Below, one piece after another: positions 9,522 through 18,335 of a DNA stretch of 64,000 nt. The position numbers and the translations under genes were made by a program. Under the pieces are notes generated by a model that made no database searches, was not told the DNA's origin, and saw only the letters and a program-made list of their open reading frames with translations. The stretch's first letter is position 1. The number at the start of each line of letters is the position of its first letter. Source of the stretch: Holophagales bacterium (GTDB taxonomy: Bacteria; Acidobacteriota; Thermoanaerobaculia; Multivoradales; Multivoraceae); contig VXSP01000014.1 of NCBI GenBank assembly GCA_009837885.1, positions 95,498-159,497 on the forward strand, written 5' to 3'.

Positions 9522-9557
9522 CGGGTGCGCCGGCGTCCCCGCCCGCATCCGGCGCGA
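9522..9557. repeat. REP-like palindromic element, copy A
   Basis: A 36-bp GC-rich palindrome between luxE and luxC (GCGCCGG ... CCGGCGC arms). It recurs at 11872-11907 with a single base difference (9544 against 11894). It can fold into a hairpin and may limit read-through between the two lux genes. Confidence 0.65.
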
Positions 9558-9571
9558 AGCGCCGGCTCCGC

Positions 9572-10816
9572 ATGACTTCACCCACCGCCATCGCTCAACG
9601 GCTCGCCGCGGCCGCGCCGTCCCTCCGCGCCATCCCGGGCGACGCCCTGCTCGCCGCCTGGAACGAAACCCTCGGCGCCTTCCTCGACGCCGGCAGCCCG
9701 GAACGCCGCGAACTCGACCCCGACCTGCTTCAGTCCACCGGCCTCTCGCCGGCCGGCCTGAGCCACGGCCTGAGGAGCATCGGCGAAGGCATGCTCGGGG
9801 ATGCCGCGGCCGCCGAACTTCGACGCCCGCGCCACCAACGGGAAGACGGCTTCAGCCTCGTCGTTCTGCCGGCCGAGCCCCCAGGCCTGGTCCTCCAGTC
9901 CCTCCTGCCCGCGCTCGCGGCACGCGCTCCCGTCCTCTTCAAGTCCTCCCGCGCGGAGCCCTGCTTCGCACCGGCCTTCCTCGCCGCCCTCGGCCAGCGA
10001 CTACCAGCTCTACGCGACGCCTACGCCGCCACCACCTGGACCGGCGGCGACCCGGCGATCGAAGCACCGCTCCAAACTTCCGCCCGCCTCCTGGTGGTCT
10101 ACGGCGGCGAAGAGACAATCGAGGCCCTCCAGTCAGCCATACCCCGCAGCCGCCTCATCGCCTTCGGCCCCAGGCTCAGCCTCGGCTGGGTCGGCCCAGG
10201 CTCCAGCCTGAACCAGGCCGCCCGCGGCATGGCGCTCGACATCGCCACGTTCGACCAGCGCGGCTGCCTCTCCGTCCACGCCGTCTTCGCCGAGCCGGAC
10301 ACCGCCCCCGGCTTCGCCGCCGCCCTTGCCGAGGCTCTCAGGGAACTGGCGCCTCAACTACCTCCCGGCCACGCCAACACCACCGACCGTGCCGGCGTCC
10401 GCCTAGCCCGCGAGGAAGCCGACCTCCGCGGTTTCCCCTGCTACGGAGAAGCACTCGACGCCGGCACCGTCATCGTCGACCCCGACCCGCGGATCAGCCC
10501 CTCGCCCGGCCTCCGCACCGTGCGCATTCACCCTGTCGAAGGCGTCCCGCCGCTCGACGACTGGAACGGCCGGCTTCAGGGCATAGCCGTGGCCGGCCAC
10601 ATGCCCGTGACCATCCGCCGTGCCTTCGAACAAGCCGGCGTCTCCCGCTTCGCCCCCGCCGGCCGACTCCAGACCACCGACGCCGCCTGGCGAAACGGCG
10701 GCATCGATCTGGCCGCCGAGTTCGCAGCCGGCGATAGCCGCGAATCGAAACTCCAGTGCAGCCTGGATCGCGCGCACGAGAGCTACGGCGACGCCTTCCG
10801 GCGTCTGGCGGAGTAG
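9572..10816 (+). CDS. luxC: LuxC-type acyl-CoA/acyl-protein reductase
   Basis: A 414-residue aldehyde-dehydrogenase-like protein of the LuxC family. The diagnostic segment is DIATFDQRGCLSVHAVF, whose Cys (about residue 232) is the reductase nucleophile. TIRRAFEQAGVSRFAPAGRLQT near the C-terminus is also typical. It reduces the acyl group delivered by LuxE to a long-chain aldehyde with NADPH. It is somewhat shorter than bioluminescent LuxC (about 480). It follows luxE on the same strand after a gap holding a palindrome, so it is likely co-transcribed. Confidence 0.87.
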   Translation: MTSPTAIAQRLAAAAPSLRAIPGDALLAAWNETLGAFLDAGSPERRELDPDLLQSTGLSPAGLSHGLRSIGEGMLGDAAAAELRRPRHQREDGFSLVVLPAEPPGLVLQSLLPALAARAPVLFKSSRAEPCFAPAFLAALGQRLPALRDAYAATTWTGGDPAIEAPLQTSARLLVVYGGEETIEALQSAIPRSRLIAFGPRLSLGWVGPGSSLNQAARGMALDIATFDQRGCLSVHAVFAEPDTAPGFAAALAEALRELAPQLPPGHANTTDRAGVRLAREEADLRGFPCYGEALDAGTVIVDPDPRISPSPGLRTVRIHPVEGVPPLDDWNGRLQGIAVAGHMPVTIRRAFEQAGVSRFAPAGRLQTTDAAWRNGGIDLAAEFAAGDSRESKLQCSLDRAHESYGDAFRRLAE

Positions 10817-10824
10817 CCGTGTGA

Positions 10825-11790
10825 CTACGGCTCCGGCGGCAAGCCCGACGCCGTCTCGACCACGACGCCGCCCTCGACCCGGAACGAGCGAGGCAGCGTG
10901 CGGTAGAGAGGATTCAGGAACGTCGGCGGCGCCTCGCGGATCTCGAAGGCCGGGCCGTACGACCAGAAGAACGCGCGGTTCTCGTCCGGCGTCGCCGAGC
11001 TGAGGACCCACATCCGGCCACCGGCGAAGACGTGCTGGTTCAGGGCGTCGACCGCCTTGCCGAGGTCTTCGTCCAGGTCGGCGATGACCAGCCAGTGCGC
11101 ACCTTCTTCCAGTTCCGGCACGATCGTGCTCAGGCAGAGCCGGCTGTCGCCGTCGCCGCTGCAGATCTCGTCGATCACCAGATCGGGCTTCAGCCGCGTC
11201 GCGAGGTTGTCGAGCGGGAGGTCCGGCGCGGCGCGGGCGAAGGCGAGCAGCCCCACGGTCAGCGTGCCGACGACGGCGAGCCGGATCCAGGGCGCGCCCT
11301 CGGCCGCGCGCCGGCCGAGGAATGCCAGCGCCAACGCCGGCACCATGAGCGCCAGGTCCTGCCAGAACGCCTCCGCCGGCGTCCGCTCGACCAGGTTGCC
11401 GAAGCAGCCGCAGCCGGCTTCGTCCTCGGTCGCGATGCCGCGGAGGTCGCGATAGTAGGCGCGGCCGGTGAGAAACAGGAAGAAGACGACGAGGAGCGCC
11501 GACGGCCCGAGCACCCACATCCGGCGAAGCCCCAGGATCAGCGCGCTGCCGAGACCCATCTCGAGCGCCAGGGCGATCGCCGTGACCACGACGGCCGGCA
11601 GCAGGAAGTCGAGCCCCTCGATCTCGATCTGCTTGACGAACGCCTGCGGGTCGAGCGCCTTGACGACTCCCCCGAACACCAGCACGGCGCCCAGAAAGGC
11701 GCCGCCGGCCCAGCCGACGACGGGTAGCACGGAGGCAAGCGCCCCGCCTGGATCCGCCGCGCGGGTCTTGCGGCGCAGCTCACTCGACAT
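10825..11790 (-). CDS. MauE/DoxX-like redox membrane protein with C-terminal extension
   Basis: A 321-residue protein. The first 200 residues form a MauE/DoxX-type membrane domain: LVFGGVVKALDP at the first segment, an EMGLG helix, and the GCGCFGN Cys motif near residue 128. MauE-like proteins act in electron transfer or thiol chemistry in the membrane. The last 110 residues form a soluble domain (LCLSTIVPELEEGAHWLVIADL, then VFAGGRMWVLSSATP) that reads like a degraded thioredoxin-like fold without CxxC; this is inference. A GAGGTGA stretch precedes the ATG. It converges on luxC, with 8 bp between the stops. Confidence 0.75.
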   Translation of the reverse strand: MSSELRRKTRAADPGGALASVLPVVGWAGGAFLGAVLVFGGVVKALDPQAFVKQIEIEGLDFLLPAVVVTAIALALEMGLGSALILGLRRMWVLGPSALLVVFFLFLTGRAYYRDLRGIATEDEAGCGCFGNLVERTPAEAFWQDLALMVPALALAFLGRRAAEGAPWIRLAVVGTLTVGLLAFARAAPDLPLDNLATRLKPDLVIDEICSGDGDSRLCLSTIVPELEEGAHWLVIADLDEDLGKAVDALNQHVFAGGRMWVLSSATPDENRAFFWSYGPAFEIREAPPTFLNPLYRTLPRSFRVEGGVVVETASGLPPEP

Positions 11791-11871
11791 GGCTCACCGT
11801 CACCTCTTTGCCACCCATCCCGTTGTTATCCTGATTCGCCGCCCCGCCGCTCGTTCCGCCCGGCTTCAAAC

Positions 11872-11907
11872 TGGGTGCGCCGGCGTCCCCGCCGGCATCC
11901 GGCGCGA
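11872..11907. repeat. REP-like palindromic element, copy B
   Basis: The second copy of the 36-bp palindrome at 9522-9557, 35 of 36 bases identical. It lies in the divergent gap between the MauE-like gene and the ABC-F gene. The rest of this gap (11791-11955) holds nothing I recognise. Confidence 0.65.
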
Positions 11908-11955
11908 TGCCGCGAAGCGGCTAGGCCCGAACCCGTCAACCGCGCAGCCTAACCC

Positions 11956-13638
<1,683 letters not shown>

Positions 13639-13654
13639 GTGAATCCCGCTCCCT

Positions 13655-14083
13655 TCACACTCCGAAGTAGCGCGCGTCGGGATGATGGAACACGAGCGCC
13701 GAGACGGTCGCCTCGGGGTCCATCATGTCGCCCTCGGTGAGTTCGACGCCGATGTCGGCCGGCTCGAGCGCCGCGAAGAGCTGGCGCTGGCCGGCGAGGT
13801 CCGGGCAGGCGGGGTAGCCGAACGAGTAGCGCTTGCCGCGGTACCTCGCGGCCAGGCGTTCGCGCGTCGTCATTTCCGGCGGGTCGGGGAAGCCGAGCTC
13901 GGCGCGCAGCCGCTGATGCTGGAGCTCGGCGGCCGCTTCGGCGGTCTCGAGAGCGAGCGCGGCGTAAGCATGGCTCTTGAGGTACTCGCCCTCGCGCTTG
14001 AACCGCTCCGCCGTCTCGCGCACGCCGGCGCCGGCAGTGACAACGAACAGGGCCACATGGTCGCCGGCCGCCAGCACGTGCGC
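13655..14083 (-). pseudogene. Truncated metH copy (C-terminal 141 codons of the activation domain)
   Basis: This reading frame repeats the last 425 bp of the intact metH gene (19952-20376) with no insertion or deletion and about 90% base identity. Only a handful of the ~141 residues differ, for example AGVRET for SAVRET and LQHQR for LLHQR. The similarity also covers about 10 bp beyond the stop. It breaks off at about 14080, in the middle of the AdoMet-binding activation domain. The fragment lacks the homocysteine, folate and cobalamin domains and has no start signal, so it should not make a working enzyme. It marks the left edge of the accessory insert. Confidence 0.9.
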
Positions 14084-14168
14084 TCAACCCGGCTCCCGCA
14101 GCCGCGCCGAGCAGGCTGCCGGCGGCGGCGGTCCCTGACGAGACAGCTTGGCTCAACGAGCCACGCAT
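14084..14168 (-). pseudogene. 5' remnant of a gene cut at the metH-fragment junction
   Basis: A strong ribosome site (GGAGGTGAGC) precedes an ATG at 14168. The frame reads MRGSLSQAVSSG, then an Ala/Gly/Leu-rich stretch like a signal peptide, and runs out of frame into the metH fragment at 14083. It looks like the start of a secreted-protein gene whose body is missing here. The missing body could be the start-less PPC/metzincin gene at 18336-19874, but that is speculation. The gap 14169-14346 shows nothing else recognisable. Confidence 0.4.
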
Positions 14169-14346
14169 GCTCACCTCCGTGGTCCGAACCGCGTCGGAGT
14201 TGCGATGCTCGACGTCCGGCCCGCTGGGGGATCGAGGCTCGGGTGCGAAACACAAGTGCCTGTACGGCGCTGCCCAGCGCGACAGACTCTACGGAACAAC
14301 GTCGCGGAGAAGATCCGCCACCTGTTCCCTGCGCGACAGCGCAGCC

Positions 14347-15672
14347 TTACGGTTGCGAACGCTGCTCGGGCCTCGAGAGAGGAACAGGTCCATCTTCCGG
14401 AGGGAACGGACGAGGCTGGCGCGGCGCACTGAGCGGACCGACATCTTCGCCGGCTCGGAAGGGCAGGGTGATGTCCTTCGGCCATGTGACCTTGATTGGA
14501 GAGGCGCCGCGCCGAGGCACCTCCACGACTAGGTCGGTGTGGTCGAACCGGAACTCGATCCTGAGGTGATCGTTCGTGTAGTGCACCAGGGAACGCAACT
14601 CGGGAGCCTCGGTCCCTGCGGCCTGGACCGTTCGCCACACGGGGCCTTCGCCCAAGGCGAGAAGAGCGTAGCGCCCGACGACGACATTGTGGTTGACGAC
14701 GGCGAAGAGCTCGTCGTCTACCGCTTGGATCAAGCCCGGCTCGGCCCCCAAAGCACTGAAGAGAGGCTTGTGCGAAGTCATCGGAAGTGCCCGCGAATCC
14801 AGGAGCCGCCTGGCTGTTCTGGCATCGATCAGCTCGACCCAGAAGTCGCCGAGGCCTCCGTAGGCGGGCAACGGGCTCACACCGTCCACATGCGCATAGT
14901 GGTAGCGGGCCACCAACGTTTCGCCGTACCAGGTTTCCGTTGGGTAGCCCTCGTCGTTCGTGACCACATGGACTATCCGGCCCAAAGCGTCGTACGAGGC
15001 GATGGCCGGGAAGGCTACACAGTCACAACTCTTATCGAGCCATGCGGTTTCCGTCAGGTGGTCGAGGCGGACGCCCCCGCGACTGTCCGAAACCCGCTGC
15101 CGATACTTGTCGAGACGCACGGACTCGACCTCCATCTCTTGGTGGAGCAGCCGGAACGTCGTCCGAGCGAACCCGTCGTCACGCTCCTTCCAGTGGTGCC
15201 CCCAGGGGTGACCGGGATCTGAAGCGGCTACGTCGGCTGACCGCGGCAGACCTCGATAGAGATCCAGCTCTGCCTTCCGAGAAGTTCCTGGCAGCGGAGG
15301 CAAACGGGAGAGGAAGCCGTCCACTCTCTCTCGACTCATGTTGCGACCCCGAGCGACGGGGAAGCCCTTGCCTCCATCGGGCGAAGGCGGACCATAGGCC
15401 AGAAGTTCCATGACCTCTCTGCCGTCCGAATAGCGGATCACCTCCGTCTCGACGTTGCCGTACTCGTCGAAGAAGCTGTCACGCGTGGACGGACTGGCGC
15501 CCGCACCCGCGCCCGAGACCGAAGAACGCTCGACCAGAACGGCGGTTGCGGCTGCGGCGGTTGTGGTCCAGGCGGCTGCGGCGGATGGATGAGGATCACA
15601 ACGGGTGGGAGCGGCCTCGGCGTGCTCGTGACGTCGATGTTGTCCTTGAAGACCAAGATGCCGTCTACGCAT
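14347..15672 (-). CDS. Uncharacterised accessory protein (family shared with 16796-18238), probably the displaced C-terminal part of the PPC gene
   Basis: An open frame of 441 codons; only the part after about residue 45 (from roughly 15540 downwards) looks like protein. I do not recognise the family, but its second half aligns with the protein at 16796-18238: WVELIDARTARRLLDS against WELIDLRTSEIVIDS, then EGPVWRTVQAAG against SSIWRIVYASG, and LVVEVPRRGASPIKVTWP against IVVEAPRSWDSAVPVSIVHP. No signal peptide is in frame. The upstream PPC fragment (15438-16108) ends in a proline-rich linker where this frame becomes convincing. The two were therefore probably one gene, split by a frameshift near 15545. 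Confidence 0.55.
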   Translation of the reverse strand: MRRRHLGLQGQHRRHEHAEAAPTRCDPHPSAAAAWTTTAAAATAVLVERSSVSGAGAGASPSTRDSFFDEYGNVETEVIRYSDGREVMELLAYGPPSPDGGKGFPVARGRNMSRERVDGFLSRLPPLPGTSRKAELDLYRGLPRSADVAASDPGHPWGHHWKERDDGFARTTFRLLHQEMEVESVRLDKYRQRVSDSRGGVRLDHLTETAWLDKSCDCVAFPAIASYDALGRIVHVVTNDEGYPTETWYGETLVARYHYAHVDGVSPLPAYGGLGDFWVELIDARTARRLLDSRALPMTSHKPLFSALGAEPGLIQAVDDELFAVVNHNVVVGRYALLALGEGPVWRTVQAAGTEAPELRSLVHYTNDHLRIEFRFDHTDLVVEVPRRGASPIKVTWPKDITLPFRAGEDVGPLSAPRQPRPFPPEDGPVPLSRPEQRSQP

Positions 15673-16108
15673 TCCTGATCGGCCGCCAGTTCTGTATCGT
15701 CATCGCAACTCAGCACCTCTGGCCCATCGCCGCCAAACCCTTCAATCGGAGGTTGCGGTACGACGTATCGATGACAGGCGCCACCGGAGGCGAAGTGGCC
15801 GGCGGGGCAGTTGACGATCGCCATGACCGTGTAGTCACCCCGACCTCCACCGTAAGGGTACACCCGGATGCTGTGCGATCCGGCCGCCAGTTCGCCGCTC
15901 CAGTCGTCGTCCCTGGTTCCGCCGCGGTTCGAGCAGCGGGAACCGTTGACGCGGCAGTCGATGTCCTTGTCCATGCCGGTCAGGCTGACGCTGACTTCCG
16001 TCGCGGAGTCAAGGCTGAACTCGTACGACTCCTCGCCCGCGCCGGTCTCCGACACGGTGAACGACAGCGTGCGGGCCCTCGGCACCGACACGACCGGCGC
16101 AGTAGGAG
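15438..16108 (-). pseudogene. 5'-truncated PPC-domain secreted protein fragment
   Basis: This frame encodes one pre-peptidase C-terminal (PPC) domain: FTVSETGAGEESYEFSL, LTGMDKDIDCRVNGSRC, RDDDWSGELAAGSHSIRVYPYGGG. A Cys-containing segment and a Pro/Gln-rich linker follow. The PPC part is nearly identical to the first PPC domain of the protein at 18336-19874. It begins abruptly at 16108, exactly where the ABC-F fragment starts, so its signal peptide and start are lost; the first possible start (GTG, 16091) is internal. After the linker the sense frame moves to that of 14347-15672. PPC domains are usually found on secreted proteases. Confidence 0.65.
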
Positions 16109-16347
16109 GATCGAAGGCCTCTCCTCCTACACGGGAACGCTACTCCTCGTCTCCCACGACCGCTGGTTTCGTGAGCCGCCTCGCGACTCGAATCATCGAG
16201 ATCTCGGATCAGGGCGTGAACGACTTCCTCGGCAGCTACGACGAGTACCTGGAGCGCTTGGGCGACGACCACTTGGACCGTGCGGCCGCGCTCCAGCGGG
16301 CGAAGCGGGAGAAGCGGGAGAAGAAGGCCGCGGCGCGGGCCGGGTAG
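16109..16347 (+). pseudogene. Truncated, frameshifted copy of the ABC-F gene 3' end
   Basis: This matches 13395-13638 of the intact ABC-F gene (SSYEGTLLLVSHDRWF through the KREKKAAARA tail and the stop) at roughly 90% base identity. There is one extra T in the codon after DRW (GGTTTCGTG for GGTTCGTG) and a 6-bp deletion in the Lys-rich tail. The frameshift and the loss of the first 480 codons make it non-functional. It abuts the truncated PPC gene at 16108/16109 and defines the middle junction of the accessory insert. Confidence 0.9.
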
Positions 16348-16382
16348 GTCGCAGCCTCAACTGACCGCAGAAGGGACGATCT

Positions 16383-16397
16383 CCGTCCTTCGGACGG
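16383..16397. terminator. Terminator-like hairpin between convergent units
   Basis: CCGTCC-TTC-GGACGG forms a 6-bp GC stem between the ABC-F fragment (plus) and the small membrane-protein gene (minus). No T-run follows on either strand, so intrinsic termination is only possible, not shown. Confidence 0.35.
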
Positions 16398-16427
16398 CTC
16401 ACCGTTTCCGCCGCGGCTCACTCCTGC

Positions 16428-16799
16428 TTACGTGGCGCCGGCGACCAGTCCCTCGCCAGGGGCAACGACGAAGACGCCGCGAAACCCGCCCACACTCCGA
16501 GCGGTCGCCGGCACGGTGTCGAACCGGTCCCGCACCCGTTTCTCGACGGTGATTCGGTCCGCGACACTGCTCCCGGAAGGGGGCGGTTGCGGCCTGTGGC
16601 GGTCGAAGGGCTTGAACCACAGGACGCGGGCGGCGATCGCCGGGAGGTTGACGTTCTGCGGGCCGACGAACCCCCAGTGTTCGATCTCAAGACAACTGCG
16701 TCCTTCAATCGGAGAAGGGGTGAGCAGTGCGAGAACAACCGCCGAAGCAACTGCGGCCGCAACAGCCAGGGTTGCGATGCCCGGAGTGGTTCGGCTCAC
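16428..16799 (-). CDS. Small membrane-anchored protein of unknown function
   Basis: A 123-residue protein. The start is a GTG that overlaps the TGA of the upstream gene (GTGA). One hydrophobic segment (about residues 8-28, ATLAVAAAVASAVVLALL) is followed by an extracytoplasmic part with EIEHWGFVGPQNVNLP, RVLWFKPFD and a Pro-rich linker. No domain is recognised. Strict overlap with 16796-18238 suggests the two products work together, for example as a secreted protein and its membrane partner; this is inference from context. Confidence 0.6.
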   Translation of the reverse strand: MSRTTPGIATLAVAAAVASAVVLALLTPSPIEGRSCLEIEHWGFVGPQNVNLPAIAARVLWFKPFDRHRPQPPPSGSSVADRITVEKRVRDRFDTVPATARSVGGFRGVFVVAPGEGLVAGAT

Positions 16800-18238
16800 C
16801 AGGGGTCGGAACTCTCTTCGCCGATCACGACGCTCGCACCGCCGGTGCACAGGACGCGGTCGGCCTCGACTTCGCACCCGTCGGCCGGGCCAAAATCGAA
16901 TCCGGCGACCATCCCGGCAGCCGCGAGGCCCTGCTCCACGTGAGCCGCGGACCAACTCGCGCCCAAACCAGTTCCAGAATCCCTTTCGACTCCAAGGCCC
17001 CACGGGTCCAGTGGCGTCAGCACAATCGGGAGACTCTCCTTGTCGAAGGAACTCTCCAACCAGCTCCCAGCGAAGTCCTCAGCCCGCAGCCGGGAGCCCG
17101 AGCGCAATGCGTCAGGCAGTGCTTCCGGCTCGGGGTGAACGATGGAGACCGGAACCGCGCTGTCCCAACTACGCGGTGCCTCCACCACGATGCTCTGGCC
17201 GTACTCCCCGGCCTTGATTCCGACTCGAACGAGATTATCGTTGTAGTCGACGCGGTAGTGGTACTCCGAACTCATGTCGCCACTGGCATAGACGATTCGC
17301 CAGATTGACGAGGGGTCGTTGAGAGACATGTGAGCGTAGGGCGAACCCAGCCTGCCGTGCGCCACGGCAAACGGCTCCCCGCCTTCAACGCGTAGAACCG
17401 CCCCCATGCCCCGCAGGACCACTGAAAGAACCGGACGTTCAGAGGCCATCCGAGCGGCATCCACGGAGTCGATAACGATCTCAGACGTCCGAAGGTCGAT
17501 CAGTTCCCAAGAGGACGGCGCACGCCAACGACCACGGGGCACCCGGGCCAAAGCAGGAGGGTCGGGCAGCGGAGGCGTGAAGTCGTAGCGAAGCGCGAGG
17601 GCCTCGCCGAACCGCACGCCGCTCGGAAAACCCCGACGGTTCCTGATGAACTCAACGATCGTTCCAGTTTGGTCCCAAGCAGCATCGAACAACACGACCT
17701 GATCGCAGTCGGCACCCTCCGCTCCACGGTAGCAGGTGGCGACTGGGAATCTCCTGTACGCCTCGGTTCGCCTTCCTCCCCGATCGTCCGTGGTCAGAAG
17801 ACCGTCGGAACTGATGACGGCGGTCACCGTCATCGCTTGGCCGAGGACCTCCGTGGATCCGCGCGAGGCGAACTTTCCGTTCAGTTCAAGCCGCTTCACG
17901 GCCCACTCGGATCTGGCTTCCTGAACGCCGTGAAAGGCATCACTCCCGCGCACGCTGACGGCCGGGTCGGCGACCGCTCCCGCGCCCAGACCGAAGCGCT
18001 CCAGGTACTCGCGCGCTTCGGACCGGGAAACGCCGGAGGCGGAGATGTGCACCAAGCCCGCGGGGCTGATGTCCCCGCTCCAGCCAGACTGACCCCGTGT
18101 CGCCGGGGCACCAGGCCAGGACGCGGCCAGAGCCAGAAAGACACCAACGAACAGGAACGCCCGACACTCGGGTCGGAACGGCCCTGGATGCTCCCGTCGA
18201 ACGCTCAATGGTGACTCCGTCTTCCGCTCTCTAGTCAT
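16796..18238 (-). CDS. Secreted protein of an unrecognised family (paralogue of 14347-15672)
   Basis: A 480-residue protein with a clear signal peptide (positively charged N-terminus, then AFLFVGVFLALAASW and a cut near ATRGQ). The ATG at 18238 has an excellent ribosome site (AAGGAGGAGG, 3-6 nt spacing). A repetitive beta-like middle contains TCYRGAEGADCDQVVLFDAAWD and WELIDLRTSEIVIDS, and the C-terminal third has ADGCEVEADRVLCTG. The middle aligns with the accessory protein at 14347-15672, so both copies of the insert carry this family. No catalytic motif is visible. The small membrane protein downstream starts inside its stop codon. Confidence 0.65.
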   Translation of the reverse strand: MTRERKTESPLSVRREHPGPFRPECRAFLFVGVFLALAASWPGAPATRGQSGWSGDISPAGLVHISASGVSRSEAREYLERFGLGAGAVADPAVSVRGSDAFHGVQEARSEWAVKRLELNGKFASRGSTEVLGQAMTVTAVISSDGLLTTDDRGGRRTEAYRRFPVATCYRGAEGADCDQVVLFDAAWDQTGTIVEFIRNRRGFPSGVRFGEALALRYDFTPPLPDPPALARVPRGRWRAPSSWELIDLRTSEIVIDSVDAARMASERPVLSVVLRGMGAVLRVEGGEPFAVAHGRLGSPYAHMSLNDPSSIWRIVYASGDMSSEYHYRVDYNDNLVRVGIKAGEYGQSIVVEAPRSWDSAVPVSIVHPEPEALPDALRSGSRLRAEDFAGSWLESSFDKESLPIVLTPLDPWGLGVERDSGTGLGASWSAAHVEQGLAAAGMVAGFDFGPADGCEVEADRVLCTGGASVVIGEESSDPW

Positions 18239-18335
18239 GGGCCTCCTCCTTCGCCACAGTTCGAGTGAAGTGGCAACAAACTTGCTTGAACATTGCCGGC
18301 ACGAATCGCTCCGCGCGACCGCTCGCGCCTCCCGG

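Noticed and set aside
9572..10816. Bioluminescence operon
   Set aside because: luxA and luxB are absent; LuxC/LuxE alone make aldehydes.
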